The notes under the pieces are model-generated. The model did no database searches. It was not told the DNA's origin and saw only the letters and a list, made by a program, of their open reading frames with translations. Made by a program: the position numbers and the translations under genes. Positions 29,201-39,197 of a stretch of 64,000 nt of DNA are shown here, one piece after another. Location of the stretch: assembly GCF_023035875.1 (NCBI RefSeq), contig NZ_CP075379.1:372001-436000 (forward strand), written 5' to 3'. The stretch is from Borrelia puertoricensis. GTDB lineage: Bacteria; Spirochaetota; Spirochaetia; Borreliales; Borreliaceae. Each line of letters opens with the position of its first letter. Position 1 is the stretch's first letter.

Positions 29201-30343
29201 AAATACAGATTCACTCTCAATCAATTTTCTAATTACAAATGGTTTAAAAAGCTCAAGCGCCATCTTTGCAGGAATACCACATTGATGTAACTTAAGTTCA
29301 GGTCCCACAACAATTACAGAACGACCTGAATAATCAACTCTCTTTCCAAGAAGGTTTTGCCTAAATCTACCTTGTTTACCCTTGAGTGCATCAGAGAGAG
29401 ATTTAAGGGGTCTATTGGATGTACCCTTCACAACCTTTCTCTTATGAGAATTATCAAAAAGAGAATCAACTGATTCTTGTAACATTCTTTTTTCATTTCT
29501 GACAATAATCTCAGGTGCATTAAGAAGCAAAAGTTTTCTTAACCTATTATTTCTATTTATTACTCTTCTATAAAGGTCATTGAGATCAGAAGTTGCAAAT
29601 CTTCCACCATCAAGTTGAACCATCGGTCTAATTTCTGGAGGAATAACAGGAAGAACATCCATAATCATCCATTCTGGCTTATTTCCAGAAACTTTAAAAT
29701 TTTCAATGATTTCAAGACGTCTTAAAAGTTTTTTATCTGTCTTATCATCTTTATCAATCATCTGAAGCCTAAGCTTGGATGAAAGTTCATCAAGATCAAG
29801 ATTCTCAAGTAAAGTTTTAATGGCCTCAGCACCCATTGAAGCACTAAAAGACATTCCATATCTCTCTTTTGCTTCAGAGTATTCATCTTCATTTAAAAGT
29901 TGCATCTTCTTAAGATCAGTATCACCTGGCTCAATTACGATATACTTTTCATAATAAAGAATAGAGTTTAAATTAGAAGCTGTAATATCAAGTAAAAGAC
30001 CAATTCTAGAAGGAATATATTTATAATACCAGATATGAGCAACAGGAGCTGAGAGTTCAATATGCCCCATTCTCTCACGTCTAACTTTAAAATGAGTCAC
30101 CTCAACATTACAACGATCACAAATAATACCTTTATATCTTATTGACTTAAACTTTCCACAATAACATTCCCATTCTTTAGTAGTTCCAAAAATTCTCTCG
30201 CAAAAAAGACCATCTTTCTCAGGTCTTAAAGTTCTATAGTTAATAGTTTCAGATTTTTTAACCTCTCCATAAGACCAACTCCTAATTTGATCAGGAGATG
30301 CTATCTTTATTCTTATCTTTTCAAAATCTTTTATCTCTTTCAT
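26210..30343 (-). CDS. rpoC: DNA-directed RNA polymerase beta' subunit
   Basis: The 1377-residue beta' subunit has the N-terminal zinc site ([14 protein letters not shown]), the clamp and switch regions, the catalytic Mg-binding [15 protein letters not shown], the bridge-helix and trigger-loop region ([44 protein letters not shown]) and the second zinc site ([15 protein letters not shown]). GAGGG precedes ATG 30343. It begins 14 bases after the rpoB stop. Confidence 0.98.
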   Translation of the reverse strand: MKEIKDFEKIRIKIASPDQIRSWSYGEVKKSETINYRTLRPEKDGLFCERIFGTTKEWECYCGKFKSIRYKGIICDRCNVEVTHFKVRRERMGHIELSAPVAHIWYYKYIPSRIGLLLDITASNLNSILYYEKYIVIEPGDTDLKKMQLLNEDEYSEAKERYGMSFSASMGAEAIKTLLENLDLDELSSKLRLQMIDKDDKTDKKLLRRLEIIENFKVSGNKPEWMIMDVLPVIPPEIRPMVQLDGGRFATSDLNDLYRRVINRNNRLRKLLLLNAPEIIVRNEKRMLQESVDSLFDNSHKRKVVKGTSNRPLKSLSDALKGKQGRFRQNLLGKRVDYSGRSVIVVGPELKLHQCGIPAKMALELFKPFVIRKLIESESVFNIKRAKSLIEQEVDEVWQILDNVIKEHPVLLNRAPTLHRLGIQAFEPVLVEGKAIKLHPLVCHAYNADFDGDQMAVHVPLTPAAQAESWALMLSTNNLLNPANGHPIVFPSQDIILGLYYLTMERKNVVGEGRKFSNFNHVLLAINNKSLDYNARIYVKVDGEYIETTAGCVVFNEALPGSISFVNKTLSDYELQNLISEVYVVYGSSIVIEMLDIIKELGFKYATKFGCTISMSDIIVPEEKKVYVDKANREIAKIQSDYTKGVITGEERYNNVVSVWSKTNEELTNKMMEILKKDRDGFNVIYMMADSGARGSRNQIRQLAGMRGLMAKTSGDIIELPIISNFKEGLSVIEFFISTNGARKGLADTALKTADAGYLTRRLVDIAQDVVVRIEDCGTINGIKVEALKNGEEIVEPLREKAVGSYSIERIKSPITGEIILDVNEEITEDKIKLLETVGIDKLVIRSVLTCEAEHGVCQKCYGRDFSNNKPVNIGEAVGIIAAQSIGQPGTQLTMRTFHIGGVAQAGSEDDKIALKNSFILNGLEGFNVQVNGGLLFTRKGTLRVINVIYEEDIKDIKELKVLDSQKVIKGMPLFTSKDGIDVLSSHIGYVKIKDNKLMIVSEEQEISLKTGTKLEVNVGDYVEAGRIIGTFDPFAEPIIAEVRGKVKFKDIILGTTLKEEINLETGNIEKRITDQVFESLDPRILIINDRGIEISSYVLPGDAYLQVEDGQDIDIGDIIAKLSKGSEKTQDITGGLPRVNDLFETRIPKNLTEMAKVSGVVQFKAIQKGKRLINVLDEYGVEHKHYIPAGKHLLVRDGDVVKAGDMLCDGRINPHDVLEILGGISLQEFLLAEIQDVYRKQGVSINDKHIGVIIKQMMKKVKIVSVGDTNFVYNQKVDKHTFYDQNKRVIEQGGEPAVASPILIGITKASLNIDSFISAASFQETTKVLTDASIAGSVDDLKGLKENVVIGHLIPTGTGMNLYKRVKVRENSSSEI

Positions 30344-30357
30344 AAAACCCTCAAAAC

Positions 30358-33300
30358 CTAAGTTTTATTAATTAATTCCTCTTCCTTTTCTGTCAAAGGA
30401 ATTTGATTGCCATTATCATCATAAATTGATAAATCAAAACCAAGACCTCTTAGTTCTTGCATCAAAACATTGAAAGATTCAGGAATTCCAGATACATTGG
30501 TAGGAATACCTTTAACAATATTCTCATATATTTTAACTCTACCTGACATATCATCTGATTTTACTGTTAAGAGCTCTTGAAGAGTATAAGCAGCTCCATA
30601 AGCTTCAAGTGCCCAAACTTCCATCTCTCCAAGTCTTTGACCACCAAATTGTGCCTTTCCTCCAAGAGGTTGTTGAGACACAAGTGAATAAGGACCTGTG
30701 GATCTTGCATGCATCTTATCGTCAACAAGGTGATGCAGCTTAAGCATATATATAATTCCAACCATTACCTCATTCTCAAATGGTTCCCCTGTATATCCAT
30801 CATATAAAATTGCTTTTGACGTTTCATTAAATCCGGCTTTTTTCAACTTTTCTTGAATACATTCATTTGTAGCAGACTCAAACACAGGAACATCATAATA
30901 TTCACTAAGATATTTACCAGCAAGACCAAGCTGAGACTCCATTAGTTGCCCAATATTCATACGAGACGGTACTCCTAAAGGATTTAGACATATATCAAGA
31001 GGGGTTCCATCTGCAAGATATGGCATATCTTCAACAGGAAGGATCTTTGCAACTACACCCTTATTCCCATGTCTTCCTGCCATCTTATCACCCTCTTTAA
31101 GTCTCCTTTTCTTGGCAACATAAACTTTTAATATTTCGTCAACACCAGGTGGAAGATTACCAACATCATCCTTAGTAATTCTTTGAACATCAATTACAGT
31201 ACCCTCAGTACCATGTGGTACTTTGAGTGAATTATTCTTAACATCCTTAGCCTTTTCACCAAAAATAGATGTCAAAAGCTTAAATTCAGGAGTAATGTCT
31301 CCCTCTGATTTTGGTGTAACCTTACCAATCAAGATATCACCCGGCTTTACATAAGTACCTATCCTTACAATTCCATTTTCATCAAGCTTATTTAATATCT
31401 TTCCACTAACATTGGGAATATCAGCTGTAATTTTTTCAGGCCCAAGCTTAGTCTCCCTTACCTCAATACTAAATTCTTTAATATGAATTGAAGTGTAAAG
31501 GTCTTCCTTTACAATTCTCTCCGAGATTAATATAGCATCTTCATAATTGAATCCATTCCAAGGAATAAAACCAACCAACAAATTGTTCCCAAGGGCCAGT
31601 TCTCCATATCTAGTAGCAGGACCATCAGCTATTATTTCACCCTTATTAACTACTTGACCTTCCTTAATCAAAACTGAATGGTTAAAAGAAGTGTCCTGAT
31701 TTGTCCTCTCATATTTTGCAAGTTCATATTCATCCAAATCATGCTCACCATCAGCATTATCAGGTCTGATAACTATTCTCTTGCTCGTTGCCAATACAAC
31801 GGTACCTGATCTTTTTGCCTTAATAACAACACCAGAATCCTTAGCAACTATTCGTTCCATACCAGTACCAACAATAGGAGGTTGTGGAAATAACAAAGGA
31901 ACTGCCTGACGTTGCATATTTGAACCCATAAGAGCACGATTTGCATCATTATGCTCAAGAAAAGGTATCAATGCCGAAGAAACAGAAATTAATTGTCTAG
32001 GTGAAACATCCATATAATCAATATTCTTAGGAATCATTGTAGTATAATCACCAGAAACTCTAACAGAAATTAAATCATCAATATAATTACTCTCAGCATT
32101 AACAGCCGCATTTGCCTGAGCAATACATTTTTTCTCTTCATCAATTGCAGACAAATACTCGATCTCATCAGTAACCTTGCCATTAACTACTTTTCTATAA
32201 GGGGTTTCTAGAAACCCATAATCATTCACCTTTGCATACGTAGCTAAAGAAACAATAAGACCAATATTTGGTCCCTCAGGAGTTTCAATAGGACACATTC
32301 TACCATAATGGGTATAATGCACATCCCTTACTTCAAAACCTGCACGATCTCTTGAGAGTCCCCCGGGACCTAAAGCATTAAGACGCCTTTTATGCGTCAA
32401 TTCAGCTAAAGGATTAATCTGATCCATAAATTGTGAAAGCTGACTAGTTGCAAAAAATTCTTTAACAGCAGAAACAATAGGCTTAACACTTATTAATTCT
32501 TGGGGTTTAAGATTAAACACTTCTTTATTAGACATTCTATCTTTTGCAATTTTTTCTACTCTTGACATTGCACCTTTATATATATTTGTAAGCAATTCAC
32601 CAACAGAACGAACTCTTCTATTTCCAAGATGATCAATGTCATCAAGAACATCATGTCCATCATATATTCTTAAAAGATGAGATATCGTATTTACTATATC
32701 TGTCATAGTAAGCACTGAAGTCGTTAAGTCATTAAGACCAAACTTTTTAGAAAGCTTATATCGCCCCACATGACCAAGATCATATCTCTTCTCTGAAAAA
32801 AATACAGTTCTTAAATCATTCTCAGCATTATCAATAGATATTGGCTCTCCAGGTAAAAGCACACTATAAACCGCAAGCATCACAGATTCTCTTGAAAGCT
32901 CTTTAAAACCATCCTTTAAAGAAAAATAAGCATCTTCCTTCTCAAAACAGTTCAAAATAACATCAGAACTGATAAAACGTTTCCCAGGAACACTATCATA
33001 TCCATCAACATCAATAAGGTCTATTTCTTTTACCCCATTTTGCAAGAAATCTTCAATATCTTGCAAAGTTATTTTATCACCTGCACGATAAGTCATATTT
33101 TCTTTTATGGTAATGTTTACTGCTAAATATTGCCCTGTAATTTCTCTTTTAGTATCTTCATTTACTTCAATTTTTTTTATCTTATAAAAAGTTTCAATTA
33201 TCTTTTCCCTAGTATCAAGACCTAAGGCTCTTAAGAAAAGAGTAACAAGTATTCTTTTTTTTCTGTCTATCTTAACATAAAGGTAATCTTTTTTTGTGTC

Positions 33301-33825
33301 GATCTCAAATTCCAACCAAGAACCACGATAAGGAATAATACGAGCATAATATAAATCTTTTTCCTTGTAAAAAACAACTCCAGGAGATCTATGAATCTGC
33401 GATACAATTACTCTCTCAGCACCATTAACAATAAAAGTCCCTCTATCAGTCATTAAAGGAATAGTCCCCATATAGACATCTTTTTGTCTTATCTCTCCTG
33501 TTGTTAGAAACTGTAAATTTAATCTTATCTTTAAAACAGCCTCATAACTTTGGCCCTTTCTTTTGCATTCTTTTTCAGTAAAACTAAGAGAATCATATTC
33601 AACATAGTATTTCTCATATTCAAGCACAACTTCACCATTGCTATTTTTCATAGGAAAAACATCTCTAAAAACAGATTCAAGGCCTTCATTAAGCAAAGGT
33701 TTATTATTCTTTAATCTATCAAGCTGCAAAAATTTTTCATAAGAATTCAATTGTATTTCTATTAGGTTAGGTAAGTCTAAGATTTCTTCGGCTTTTCCTT
33801 GTCCTAGATGAACCCTTTTTATCAT
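30358..33825 (-). CDS. rpoB: DNA-directed RNA polymerase beta subunit
   Basis: The 1155-residue beta subunit has all core regions, including the rifampicin-binding segment [48 protein letters not shown], and the C-terminal [13 protein letters not shown]. In the rifampicin region the position equal to E. coli Ser531 is Asn ([10 protein letters not shown], residue 483 here, codon 32377-32379). This is the substitution associated with natural rifampicin resistance in Borrelia. AGGAG seven bases before ATG 33825 supports the start. Confidence 0.98.
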   Translation of the reverse strand: MIKRVHLGQGKAEEILDLPNLIEIQLNSYEKFLQLDRLKNNKPLLNEGLESVFRDVFPMKNSNGEVVLEYEKYYVEYDSLSFTEKECKRKGQSYEAVLKIRLNLQFLTTGEIRQKDVYMGTIPLMTDRGTFIVNGAERVIVSQIHRSPGVVFYKEKDLYYARIIPYRGSWLEFEIDTKKDYLYVKIDRKKRILVTLFLRALGLDTREKIIETFYKIKKIEVNEDTKREITGQYLAVNITIKENMTYRAGDKITLQDIEDFLQNGVKEIDLIDVDGYDSVPGKRFISSDVILNCFEKEDAYFSLKDGFKELSRESVMLAVYSVLLPGEPISIDNAENDLRTVFFSEKRYDLGHVGRYKLSKKFGLNDLTTSVLTMTDIVNTISHLLRIYDGHDVLDDIDHLGNRRVRSVGELLTNIYKGAMSRVEKIAKDRMSNKEVFNLKPQELISVKPIVSAVKEFFATSQLSQFMDQINPLAELTHKRRLNALGPGGLSRDRAGFEVRDVHYTHYGRMCPIETPEGPNIGLIVSLATYAKVNDYGFLETPYRKVVNGKVTDEIEYLSAIDEEKKCIAQANAAVNAESNYIDDLISVRVSGDYTTMIPKNIDYMDVSPRQLISVSSALIPFLEHNDANRALMGSNMQRQAVPLLFPQPPIVGTGMERIVAKDSGVVIKAKRSGTVVLATSKRIVIRPDNADGEHDLDEYELAKYERTNQDTSFNHSVLIKEGQVVNKGEIIADGPATRYGELALGNNLLVGFIPWNGFNYEDAILISERIVKEDLYTSIHIKEFSIEVRETKLGPEKITADIPNVSGKILNKLDENGIVRIGTYVKPGDILIGKVTPKSEGDITPEFKLLTSIFGEKAKDVKNNSLKVPHGTEGTVIDVQRITKDDVGNLPPGVDEILKVYVAKKRRLKEGDKMAGRHGNKGVVAKILPVEDMPYLADGTPLDICLNPLGVPSRMNIGQLMESQLGLAGKYLSEYYDVPVFESATNECIQEKLKKAGFNETSKAILYDGYTGEPFENEVMVGIIYMLKLHHLVDDKMHARSTGPYSLVSQQPLGGKAQFGGQRLGEMEVWALEAYGAAYTLQELLTVKSDDMSGRVKIYENIVKGIPTNVSGIPESFNVLMQELRGLGFDLSIYDDNGNQIPLTEKEEELINKT

Positions 33826-33855
33826 TAAAAGACTCCTTTTTTAAGACACAATAAA

Positions 33856-33881
33856 CCACATGCCACTAAAGTGACATGTGG
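33856..33881 (-). terminator. Hairpin between rplL and rpoB, possible attenuator
   Basis: CCACATGCCACT and AGTGACATGTGG form a 12-bp stem with a single mismatched pair (a G-U wobble in the minus-strand RNA) around a two-base loop. It lies in the 85-bp gap rplL-rpoB. On the transcribed strand it is followed by a loose T-rich run. A partial terminator in this position limits rpoBC expression relative to ribosomal protein genes in E. coli. The same role here is inferred from position only. Confidence 0.6.
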
Positions 33882-33910
33882 AATAACAAATCTGGCATAT
33901 TTTTAATGTT

Positions 33911-34282
33911 TTATTTAATTTCAACTTTTGCACCAACTGCTTCTAGTTTCTTCTTTATATCCTCAGCATCTGCTTTCGAAACACCTTCCTTAACTGCTTT
34001 AGGTGCAGCTTCAACTAAAGCTTTAGCCTCTCCAAGTCCAAGTCCAGTAACAGCTCTTACTTCCTTAATAACGTTTATTTTACTATCTCCAAAAGACATA
34101 AGCATTACATCAAATTCAGTTTGTTCTTCAGCATCACCTGCAGCAGGACCAGATCCAGCAGCAACAGCAACTGCAGCAGCAGTAACTCCAAATTTTTCCT
34201 CAATAGCTGTTACAAGCTCAACAACTTCAGATGTCTTGGCTTCTTCAAGCCATGTTAAAATATCCTCTTTACTTAGTGCCAT
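33911..34282 (-). CDS. rplL: 50S ribosomal protein L7/L12
   Basis: The 123-residue stalk protein has an N-terminal dimerisation domain, an Ala/Gly-rich hinge ([18 protein letters not shown]) and the conserved C-terminal factor-binding domain ([31 protein letters not shown]). AAAGGAG lies upstream of ATG 34282. The 76-bp gap to rplJ contains CAGTG/CACTG elements that could pair, without a clear terminator. Confidence 0.97.
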   Translation of the reverse strand: MALSKEDILTWLEEAKTSEVVELVTAIEEKFGVTAAAVAVAAGSGPAAGDAEEQTEFDVMLMSFGDSKINVIKEVRAVTGLGLGEAKALVEAAPKAVKEGVSKADAEDIKKKLEAVGAKVEIK

Positions 34283-34358
34283 ATTAACTTAACTCCTTTC
34301 TTTCACATTATTTCAAACAGTGATAGCATGCACTGTATTAAGACTAACACTGTTCTGA

Positions 34359-34856
34359 TTAAACATTAACATCTTTAACATCAGACAAAGCCTTTAAAGT
34401 TCTTGCAAGTTTTAAAATTGGTGCTTTAAGCACACTCATAAATAAAGAAATAGATTCCTTTTTAGTAGGAAGTTTACTATACGAATTAAGTTTAGCCTCA
34501 TCATAAACTTCTCCTAAAACAATCCCCCCCTTAACTTTTAAAGAGCTAGTTTTAACAAATTCATAAAAAATTTTTGCAATCACATTAGCCTCATCAACAG
34601 CAGTAACAACAGCTGTTGGTCCTAAAAGATAAGAATCAAGACCTTCCATGTGTCTATCTTTTAAAACTCGCTTCATTATATTATTTTTTACAACCTTTAA
34701 TTCACCTTTCTCATTTTCAACTCTATTTCTCAACTCAGTAAGCGTTGATACTGTCAAACCTCTGTAATCTAGAAAAAAAATATTATCCTTACCATCTAAA
34801 AACTTTTTCAACAAATTAAACATTTCAATCTTTTTAGGATTTACCTTTGCATGCAT
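34359..34856 (-). CDS. rplJ: 50S ribosomal protein L10
   Basis: L10 anchors L7/L12 dimers to 23S rRNA. The 165-residue protein has the typical [19 protein letters not shown] and [11 protein letters not shown] segments and a C-terminal helix for L7/L12 binding. AGGAG seven bases before ATG 34856 supports the start. It follows rplA by 10 bases. Confidence 0.95.
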   Translation of the reverse strand: MHAKVNPKKIEMFNLLKKFLDGKDNIFFLDYRGLTVSTLTELRNRVENEKGELKVVKNNIMKRVLKDRHMEGLDSYLLGPTAVVTAVDEANVIAKIFYEFVKTSSLKVKGGIVLGEVYDEAKLNSYSKLPTKKESISLFMSVLKAPILKLARTLKALSDVKDVNV

Positions 34857-34866
34857 AATTCAACTC

Positions 34867-35541
34867 CTAAACAAAATCAATCTTCACAGAAGGTCCCATG
34901 GTAGATGACATATAAACACTATCTACAAAAGTACCTTTTAAATCACTTGGGCGTCTTTTAAGTAATTCCTTAATAAATTCATCATAATTTTCCTTCACCT
35001 TACTGTTATCCATAGAAGACTTACCAATAGAAAAATTGATAACACCATTTTTATTTGCCCTAAACTCTGTACGACCCTTCTTAAGACTAGCTATTGTACC
35101 CTTTAAATCATTTGTAATTGTTTGTGTCTTAGGATTTGGCATTAACCCTCTCTTACCTAAGATAGGACCAAGTTTCCCTACATCCCTCATCATATCAGGT
35201 GTTGCAACAACAACATCAAAATCAATAAAACCACCTTTAACCTTGTTAATCAGATCATCATCTCCAACATAAGCAGCACCAGCTTCCCTTGCTTCCTCAG
35301 CTTTATCACCTTTTGCAAAAACAAGTATTCGCTTTTCTCTCATAAATTGATTTGGCAAAACAACTGTATCCCTAACTGTATGATTCTTCTTTAAATTGAG
35401 ATTAACAGATATATCTATAGTTTCATCAAATCTAACAAATTTGATCTCTTTTAATAAAGAGATTGCATCATCTATGCTGTAAGATTTAAGCTTATCTACC
35501 TTAGATAGAGCTTGCATATATTTTTTCCCACTCTTAGCCAT
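34867..35541 (-). CDS. rplA: 50S ribosomal protein L1
   Basis: The 224-residue L1 stalk protein has [15 protein letters not shown] and TVVLPNQ segments, the signature region [18 protein letters not shown] and [11 protein letters not shown]. Its ATG shares one base with the rplK stop (TAATG), so the two are translationally coupled. In other bacteria L1 represses the rplKA mRNA; I did not identify its binding site here. Confidence 0.97.
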   Translation of the reverse strand: MAKSGKKYMQALSKVDKLKSYSIDDAISLLKEIKFVRFDETIDISVNLNLKKNHTVRDTVVLPNQFMREKRILVFAKGDKAEEAREAGAAYVGDDDLINKVKGGFIDFDVVVATPDMMRDVGKLGPILGKRGLMPNPKTQTITNDLKGTIASLKKGRTEFRANKNGVINFSIGKSSMDNSKVKENYDEFIKELLKRRPSDLKGTFVDSVYMSSTMGPSVKIDFV

Positions 35542-35975
35542 TATTTTTCCACCTCAACACCCATAGAACGAGCACTGCCTGCAATGATTTTAAATGCAGC
35601 AAGTTCAGTTTTTGCATTCAAATCAGGCATTTTAACCCTTGCAATTTCCATTACTTTTTCTTTTGATATAGTCCCAACCTTTTCTGTATTTGATTTTTTA
35701 GAACCTATCTCTATACCAACAGCCTTCTTAATCAAAACCGAAGCTGGAGGAGTTCTTACAATAAACGAAAAACTCTTATCAGCATAAACAGTAATAATAA
35801 CAGGAACGATAATCCCTGGCTCCATTTTTGCTGTTCTCTCATTAAATTCCTTAACAAACTGAGGCCCACTAACACCATGTGGTCCAAGGGCTTGACCTAT
35901 TTTAGCTCCTGGAGCAGCTTGAGCAGCTGGAACTTGAAGCTTAATCCAAGCAACTTCTTTTTTTTTCTTAGACAT
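35541..35975 (-). CDS. rplK: 50S ribosomal protein L11
   Basis: The 144-residue GTPase-centre protein has [36 protein letters not shown] and the Pro-rich [11 protein letters not shown] (thiostrepton region). I use ATG 35975, six bases after AGGAG. A TTG two codons upstream is excluded because it abuts that site. Confidence 0.97.
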   Translation of the reverse strand: MSKKKKEVAWIKLQVPAAQAAPGAKIGQALGPHGVSGPQFVKEFNERTAKMEPGIIVPVIITVYADKSFSFIVRTPPASVLIKKAVGIEIGSKKSNTEKVGTISKEKVMEIARVKMPDLNAKTELAAFKIIAGSARSMGVEVEK

Positions 35976-36029
35976 AAACAACTCCTTATGGTAATAACGC
36001 CTTTTAAGCTCCCATTAATATACTAATTA

Positions 36030-36584
36030 TTAAACTTTCTCTATATGCTGAAAATCAACCTCAACAGGAGTTGATCTCCCAAAAATTTGAACTGCAACTT
36101 TCAATTTCTTTTTTTCATAGTCGATAGACCCAATAACCCCCTCAAAAGAATCAAAAGGACCTCCTTTAATTCTAACTCTCTCACCTTCTTCAAAATCATA
36201 AAGTATAAAAATAGATTTATCTGCCTTAATCTCTCCAGCAAGCATAAAAACACTCTTAACTTCCTCATCACTAATTGGAAAAGGTTTTTGCTCTTTATTA
36301 GTACCAACAAAATTGACAACACCGGGTATCTTAATAATATTAGCTACAGTGCTTTTCCAATCCTGTTCAGGCAAATCTAACTCAATGAGAATATAACCCG
36401 GCCAAATTTTTCTCTCCCGTATTCTCTTTTTTCCGTTTTTTATCTCTTCTACCCTTTCAATAGGGGCCTTCACATCTAAAACATTACTACCAAAAACGCC
36501 CTCACTGATCAAAAGTTTTATCTCTTGTTCTACCTTTCTCTCATACTGAGAAAAAGTCTGTAACACATACCAGGCCCTGGACAT
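36030..36584 (-). CDS. nusG: Transcription antitermination factor NusG
   Basis: The 184-residue protein has the NGN domain (AWYVLQTFSQYERKVEQEI, WPGYILIELDL) and a C-terminal KOW domain (EGERVRIKGGPFDSFEGVIG). It couples RNA polymerase to Rho or the ribosome. AAGGA precedes ATG 36584. It lies nine bases after secE, the usual partner, and before the L11 gene. Confidence 0.96.
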   Translation of the reverse strand: MSRAWYVLQTFSQYERKVEQEIKLLISEGVFGSNVLDVKAPIERVEEIKNGKKRIRERKIWPGYILIELDLPEQDWKSTVANIIKIPGVVNFVGTNKEQKPFPISDEEVKSVFMLAGEIKADKSIFILYDFEEGERVRIKGGPFDSFEGVIGSIDYEKKKLKVAVQIFGRSTPVEVDFQHIEKV

Positions 36585-36593
36585 AATCTTTCC

Positions 36594-36764
36594 TTAAAAT
36601 ACATAAGTTATAGCAAGATACATGATATAATCTACTATACCTAAAAAAATAGAAATAAAAACAACTAACCAAAAAACCTGTTTTCCGCTGCCTATTACCT
36701 CACCATACTTAGGCCATGTTATTTTTTTAAGTTCCAAAACACTCTCTTTAACAAATTTAAACAT
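36594..36764 (-). CDS. secE: Preprotein translocase subunit SecE
   Basis: A 56-residue single-span SecE. My translation reads MFKFVKESVLELKKITWPK, then a linker, and a hydrophobic segment rich in Val, Phe and Ile (about residues 29-54). The KKITWPK motif is the SecE signature, and the position just upstream of nusG is conserved across bacteria. AGAGG lies upstream of ATG 36764. Confidence 0.93.
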   Translation of the reverse strand: MFKFVKESVLELKKITWPKYGEVIGSGKQVFWLVVFISIFLGIVDYIMYLAITYVF

Positions 36765-36794
36765 TTAAAAGCCTCTCTTTAACAATACAGACAA

Positions 36795-36866
36795 CAGGCC
36801 AGGAGGGACTCGAACCCCCAACATGCGGTTTTGGAGACCGCCGTTCTGCCCTTGAACTACTGACCT
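36795..36866 (-). tRNA. trnW: tRNA-Trp (anticodon CCA)
   Basis: Folding the minus strand gives acceptor AGGTCAG paired with CTGGCCT, a D arm, the anticodon arm GCGGT-CTCCAAA-ACCGC with anticodon CCA, and a T arm with GGTTCGAGTCC. The 3' CCA is not encoded. It lies between rpmG and secE. Confidence 0.95.
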
Positions 36867-36876
36867 ATCACTTTAA

Positions 36877-37056
36877 TTATTTTATTTTACCTTCTTTATG
36901 AAGAGTATGCTTCCTGAGAATTGGACAATACTTCATTAATTCTAATTTTTCTTGCTTATTACGCCTATTCTTAGTAGTCGTATAATTTCTAATTCCTGTT
37001 TCCTCACATACTAAAGCTATAAGCTCAACAGCACCTTTACCTTTCTTCTTGCCCAT
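36877..37056 (-). CDS. rpmG: 50S ribosomal protein L33
   Basis: A 59-residue basic protein. My translation begins [20 protein letters not shown], continues through [11 protein letters not shown] and [19 protein letters not shown], and stops at TAA 36877-36879. These are the L33 signature elements. Only two of the four zinc-ribbon cysteines remain (VCEET and KYCPI), so it is mostly a Cys-poor type. CAGGAG lies upstream of ATG 37056. It sits between two tRNA genes in one transcription unit. Confidence 0.93.
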   Translation of the reverse strand: MGKKKGKGAVELIALVCEETGIRNYTTTKNRRNKQEKLELMKYCPILRKHTLHKEGKIK

Positions 37057-37078
37057 AATAATACTCCTGACTACAAAA

Positions 37079-37151
37079 AGCCCTCAATCGGATTTGAACC
37101 GACGACCGCCACCTTACCATGGTGGTGCTCTACCACCTGAGCTATAAGGGC
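37079..37151 (-). tRNA. trnT: tRNA-Thr (anticodon GGT)
   Basis: The minus strand folds with acceptor GCCCTTA paired with TGAGGGC, anticodon arm CCACC-ATGGTAA-GGTGG (anticodon GGT) and T arm with GGTTCAAATCC. The 3' CCA is not encoded. It is the first gene of the tRNA-Thr, rpmG, tRNA-Trp, secE, nusG unit. Confidence 0.95.
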
Positions 37152-37174
37152 ATTACTTCCCTTTATAATAAACT

Positions 37175-37202
37175 CTTATACCATGTTAATTTATTATCTT
37201 AA
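37175..37202 (-). promoter_or_regulatory. Candidate promoter for the tRNA-Thr/rpmG/secE/nusG unit
   Basis: On the minus strand TTAAGA (37197-37202), 16 bases, then TATAAG (37175-37180). Transcription would start about 17 bases before the tRNA-Thr 5' end. The elements are imperfect, so this is a proposal only. Confidence 0.4.
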
Positions 37203-37236
37203 AAAAGACAAGCCCCCAAATTACATTTTCAGACTC

Positions 37237-38088
37237 TTATTTAATAATAACAAGCCTACCCTCTCTTAAAAGATTAACATTGTTTTTATTTGAAAATATC
37301 TTATTAATAGAATACTTATCAAGTATGATATCTGAATGATTTTTACCATAAACTCCTTTAGCAATTAACCTTAAAGGATAATCTCCAACTCTATCTTTAT
37401 TTTTATAAGAGATGTCATTCGTATATTCAAACATTCCCCACTTCCTAAGTGCATCTGGCTCAACCATTTTTTTATCAAAATAAAGCTTAATATTTTCATC
37501 ATAAATCTTAATAAAAAAAGCATCCGTTAATTTTACAACGTCACTTGAGGAAAATTGATAATCATCACCTGCATAAATAATAATTCCAGTATAAACAAAT
37601 TGATCAATACTTGTATTCATCAATGGATAAAAAGCCATATAAGGCTTACTATGAGCTATGAATAAGTTCACAAAATCAGGAAAAAGACAAAGCTCATACC
37701 TAACAGTTATATTTTTTAAATCTTCCGAATATTTCGTATATCCTCTCTTCAAAATGCTATTAAGTCCTGAAAAATAAAGTATTAAATGGGGATCAGAATC
37801 AAAATAATCCTCAAAAGTATTATCAGAATCAATTATCATTTCAAAAAGAGACTGTCTTATTAAGGTATCCTTAAAATCATTAACGCTAAACACTAATCTA
37901 GACGTAGAATCAAGCCCAACTCTGCCAAATTTATCTTCATCTACCGGTTTAATAATATCAAAATAAATGATCTTTGTATCCCAATCAATTGTTCTCTTTA
38001 TGCTAGACTTAGATAAAGAATCATTTATAATAGAGACATTAGAATAAAATAAAAATAAAAAACTCAAAAGGCCACTTAATAAATTCAC
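37237..38088 (-). CDS. Exported protein of unknown function
   Basis: I do not recognise a family. From GTG 38088 (GGGAG seven bases upstream) the product is about 283 residues with a hydrophobic leader (NLLSGLLSFLFLFYSNVS), so it is probably periplasmic or membrane-anchored. No lipobox Cys follows the leader. The body is mostly beta-strand-like, with aromatic residues. A longer frame to 38136 would overlap the upstream lipoprotein gene and lacks support. It begins right after the lipoprotein gene stops at 38100, so the two form an operon (BB0398-BB0397 equivalents). Confidence 0.78.
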   Translation of the reverse strand: MNLLSGLLSFLFLFYSNVSIINDSLSKSSIKRTIDWDTKIIYFDIIKPVDEDKFGRVGLDSTSRLVFSVNDFKDTLIRQSLFEMIIDSDNTFEDYFDSDPHLILYFSGLNSILKRGYTKYSEDLKNITVRYELCLFPDFVNLFIAHSKPYMAFYPLMNTSIDQFVYTGIIIYAGDDYQFSSSDVVKLTDAFFIKIYDENIKLYFDKKMVEPDALRKWGMFEYTNDISYKNKDRVGDYPLRLIAKGVYGKNHSDIILDKYSINKIFSNKNNVNLLREGRLVIIK

Positions 38089-38099
38089 ATTAAAACTCC

Positions 38100-39122
38100 C
38101 TACTTTTTCCCCAGATAAACACCTATCCAAGCCCAACCATTATTAATTTCTGGATCTTTTGGATAAGAAATTTTTTTAAAGACAAAATACCATTCCCAAA
38201 TGTGCTCCCAACCACTAGATCCAAGATAAGATATATCATCACTAGAATCAGCCTCAAAACCACTTGCAAACTGTATTCCATTCTTTCTCCTACTTCCAAG
38301 CTTAATCATCGTTGTCAAAAAACTGTTTGTATTAATCGAATTACTTTTACCACCCTTTTGATCCCAGCTTTGAATAAAAAAATTATGTTTATCCCTTATA
38401 CTCAATAATTTTGTAGTATTCCCAGAAAAAATATATCTTTTAACATCTTGAATCAAGTCATTTAAATTTCTATAAATTATAAAATCCGGATTATTATAAT
38501 AATTAATCTTTGTAATTACACCAGAATAGTCTATTGAATCTATTCTTAAGTCTGACCTTGGTATTGAAAGCAATTTATTATAATAAAAATACGCTTCATC
38601 ATAATTTTGAATACTCTCCAAACTTAACGCAAGATTGTAATAATAATTACCCCTATCTGAATTAGTAAGACTTTCTGCACTATCATCAAGCAATAGCTTA
38701 TAATAACGTATTTTGTGCCTAGCTTCAATATTTAAATTGATAACTCTTTTTGCAATATCTAATTTTACAGAACTATTTTCATAAATGTAATCATCAAAAT
38801 TATCAACAACATATCTATAATAGGTAAAAGCCACTAAGTCTTCCTTAATTAAAGAATATATATTACCCATCAAATAAAAATATAAAGGATAATATTCTCT
38901 ACTTTCATCATGAGCAATTTCTTGATTTACAGACCTTAAAGCATCTTGATAATCTTTATTGCGAATATGAATGTCGACTATCCTATCAACAATAAGAAAT
39001 CTATCTAAACCTTTTTTACTTGACTCTTCTAAAAGACCTACGAGACTTTGAATTTCGCTCTGCTCAATCTTACAACAGCTAAAAACCAGCATTAGTCCAA
39101 ACGCTTGAATTAATAACTTCAT
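38100..39122 (-). CDS. Putative lipoprotein with TPR-like repeats
   Basis: A 340-residue protein from ATG 39122: MKLLIQAFGLMLVFSCCKIE is a signal peptide with a lipobox (FSC-C). The mature part contains tandem helical pairs resembling tetratricopeptide repeats, e.g. RNKDYQDALRSVNQEI, FYLMGNIYSLIKEDLVAFTY and NLALSLESIQNYDEAYFYY. TPR proteins usually mediate protein contacts. No specific function is evident. No Shine-Dalgarno sequence is present, and a promoter -10 element ends seven bases before the ATG, suggesting a leaderless message. Confidence 0.8.
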   Translation of the reverse strand: MKLLIQAFGLMLVFSCCKIEQSEIQSLVGLLEESSKKGLDRFLIVDRIVDIHIRNKDYQDALRSVNQEIAHDESREYYPLYFYLMGNIYSLIKEDLVAFTYYRYVVDNFDDYIYENSSVKLDIAKRVINLNIEARHKIRYYKLLLDDSAESLTNSDRGNYYYNLALSLESIQNYDEAYFYYNKLLSIPRSDLRIDSIDYSGVITKINYYNNPDFIIYRNLNDLIQDVKRYIFSGNTTKLLSIRDKHNFFIQSWDQKGGKSNSINTNSFLTTMIKLGSRRKNGIQFASGFEADSSDDISYLGSSGWEHIWEWYFVFKKISYPKDPEINNGWAWIGVYLGKK

Positions 39123-39129
39123 TATTTTT

Positions 39130-39157
39130 ATTATATAATAAAGGTCATGCATAACAA
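39130..39157 (-). promoter_or_regulatory. Promoter giving a probable leaderless lipoprotein mRNA
   Basis: On the minus strand TTGTTA (39152-39157), 16 bases, then a perfect TATAAT (39130-39135). The ATG at 39122 starts seven bases after the -10, where transcription itself should begin. The divergent SH3-like lipoprotein gene starts at 39198. Confidence 0.6.
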
Positions 39158-39197
39158 AACACACCTTAAGATCAATAAAAATTATCAGGATTTTAAC

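Noticed and set aside
30358..33825. RpoB-RpoC split or frameshift
   Set aside because: Both genes are full length and separated by 14 bases with their own ribosome-binding sites; this is the normal bacterial arrangement.
34283..34358. CAGTG/CACTG repeats between rplJ and rplL as a regulatory stem
   Set aside because: The arms are only five or six bases and pair in several alternative ways; not convincing without conservation.
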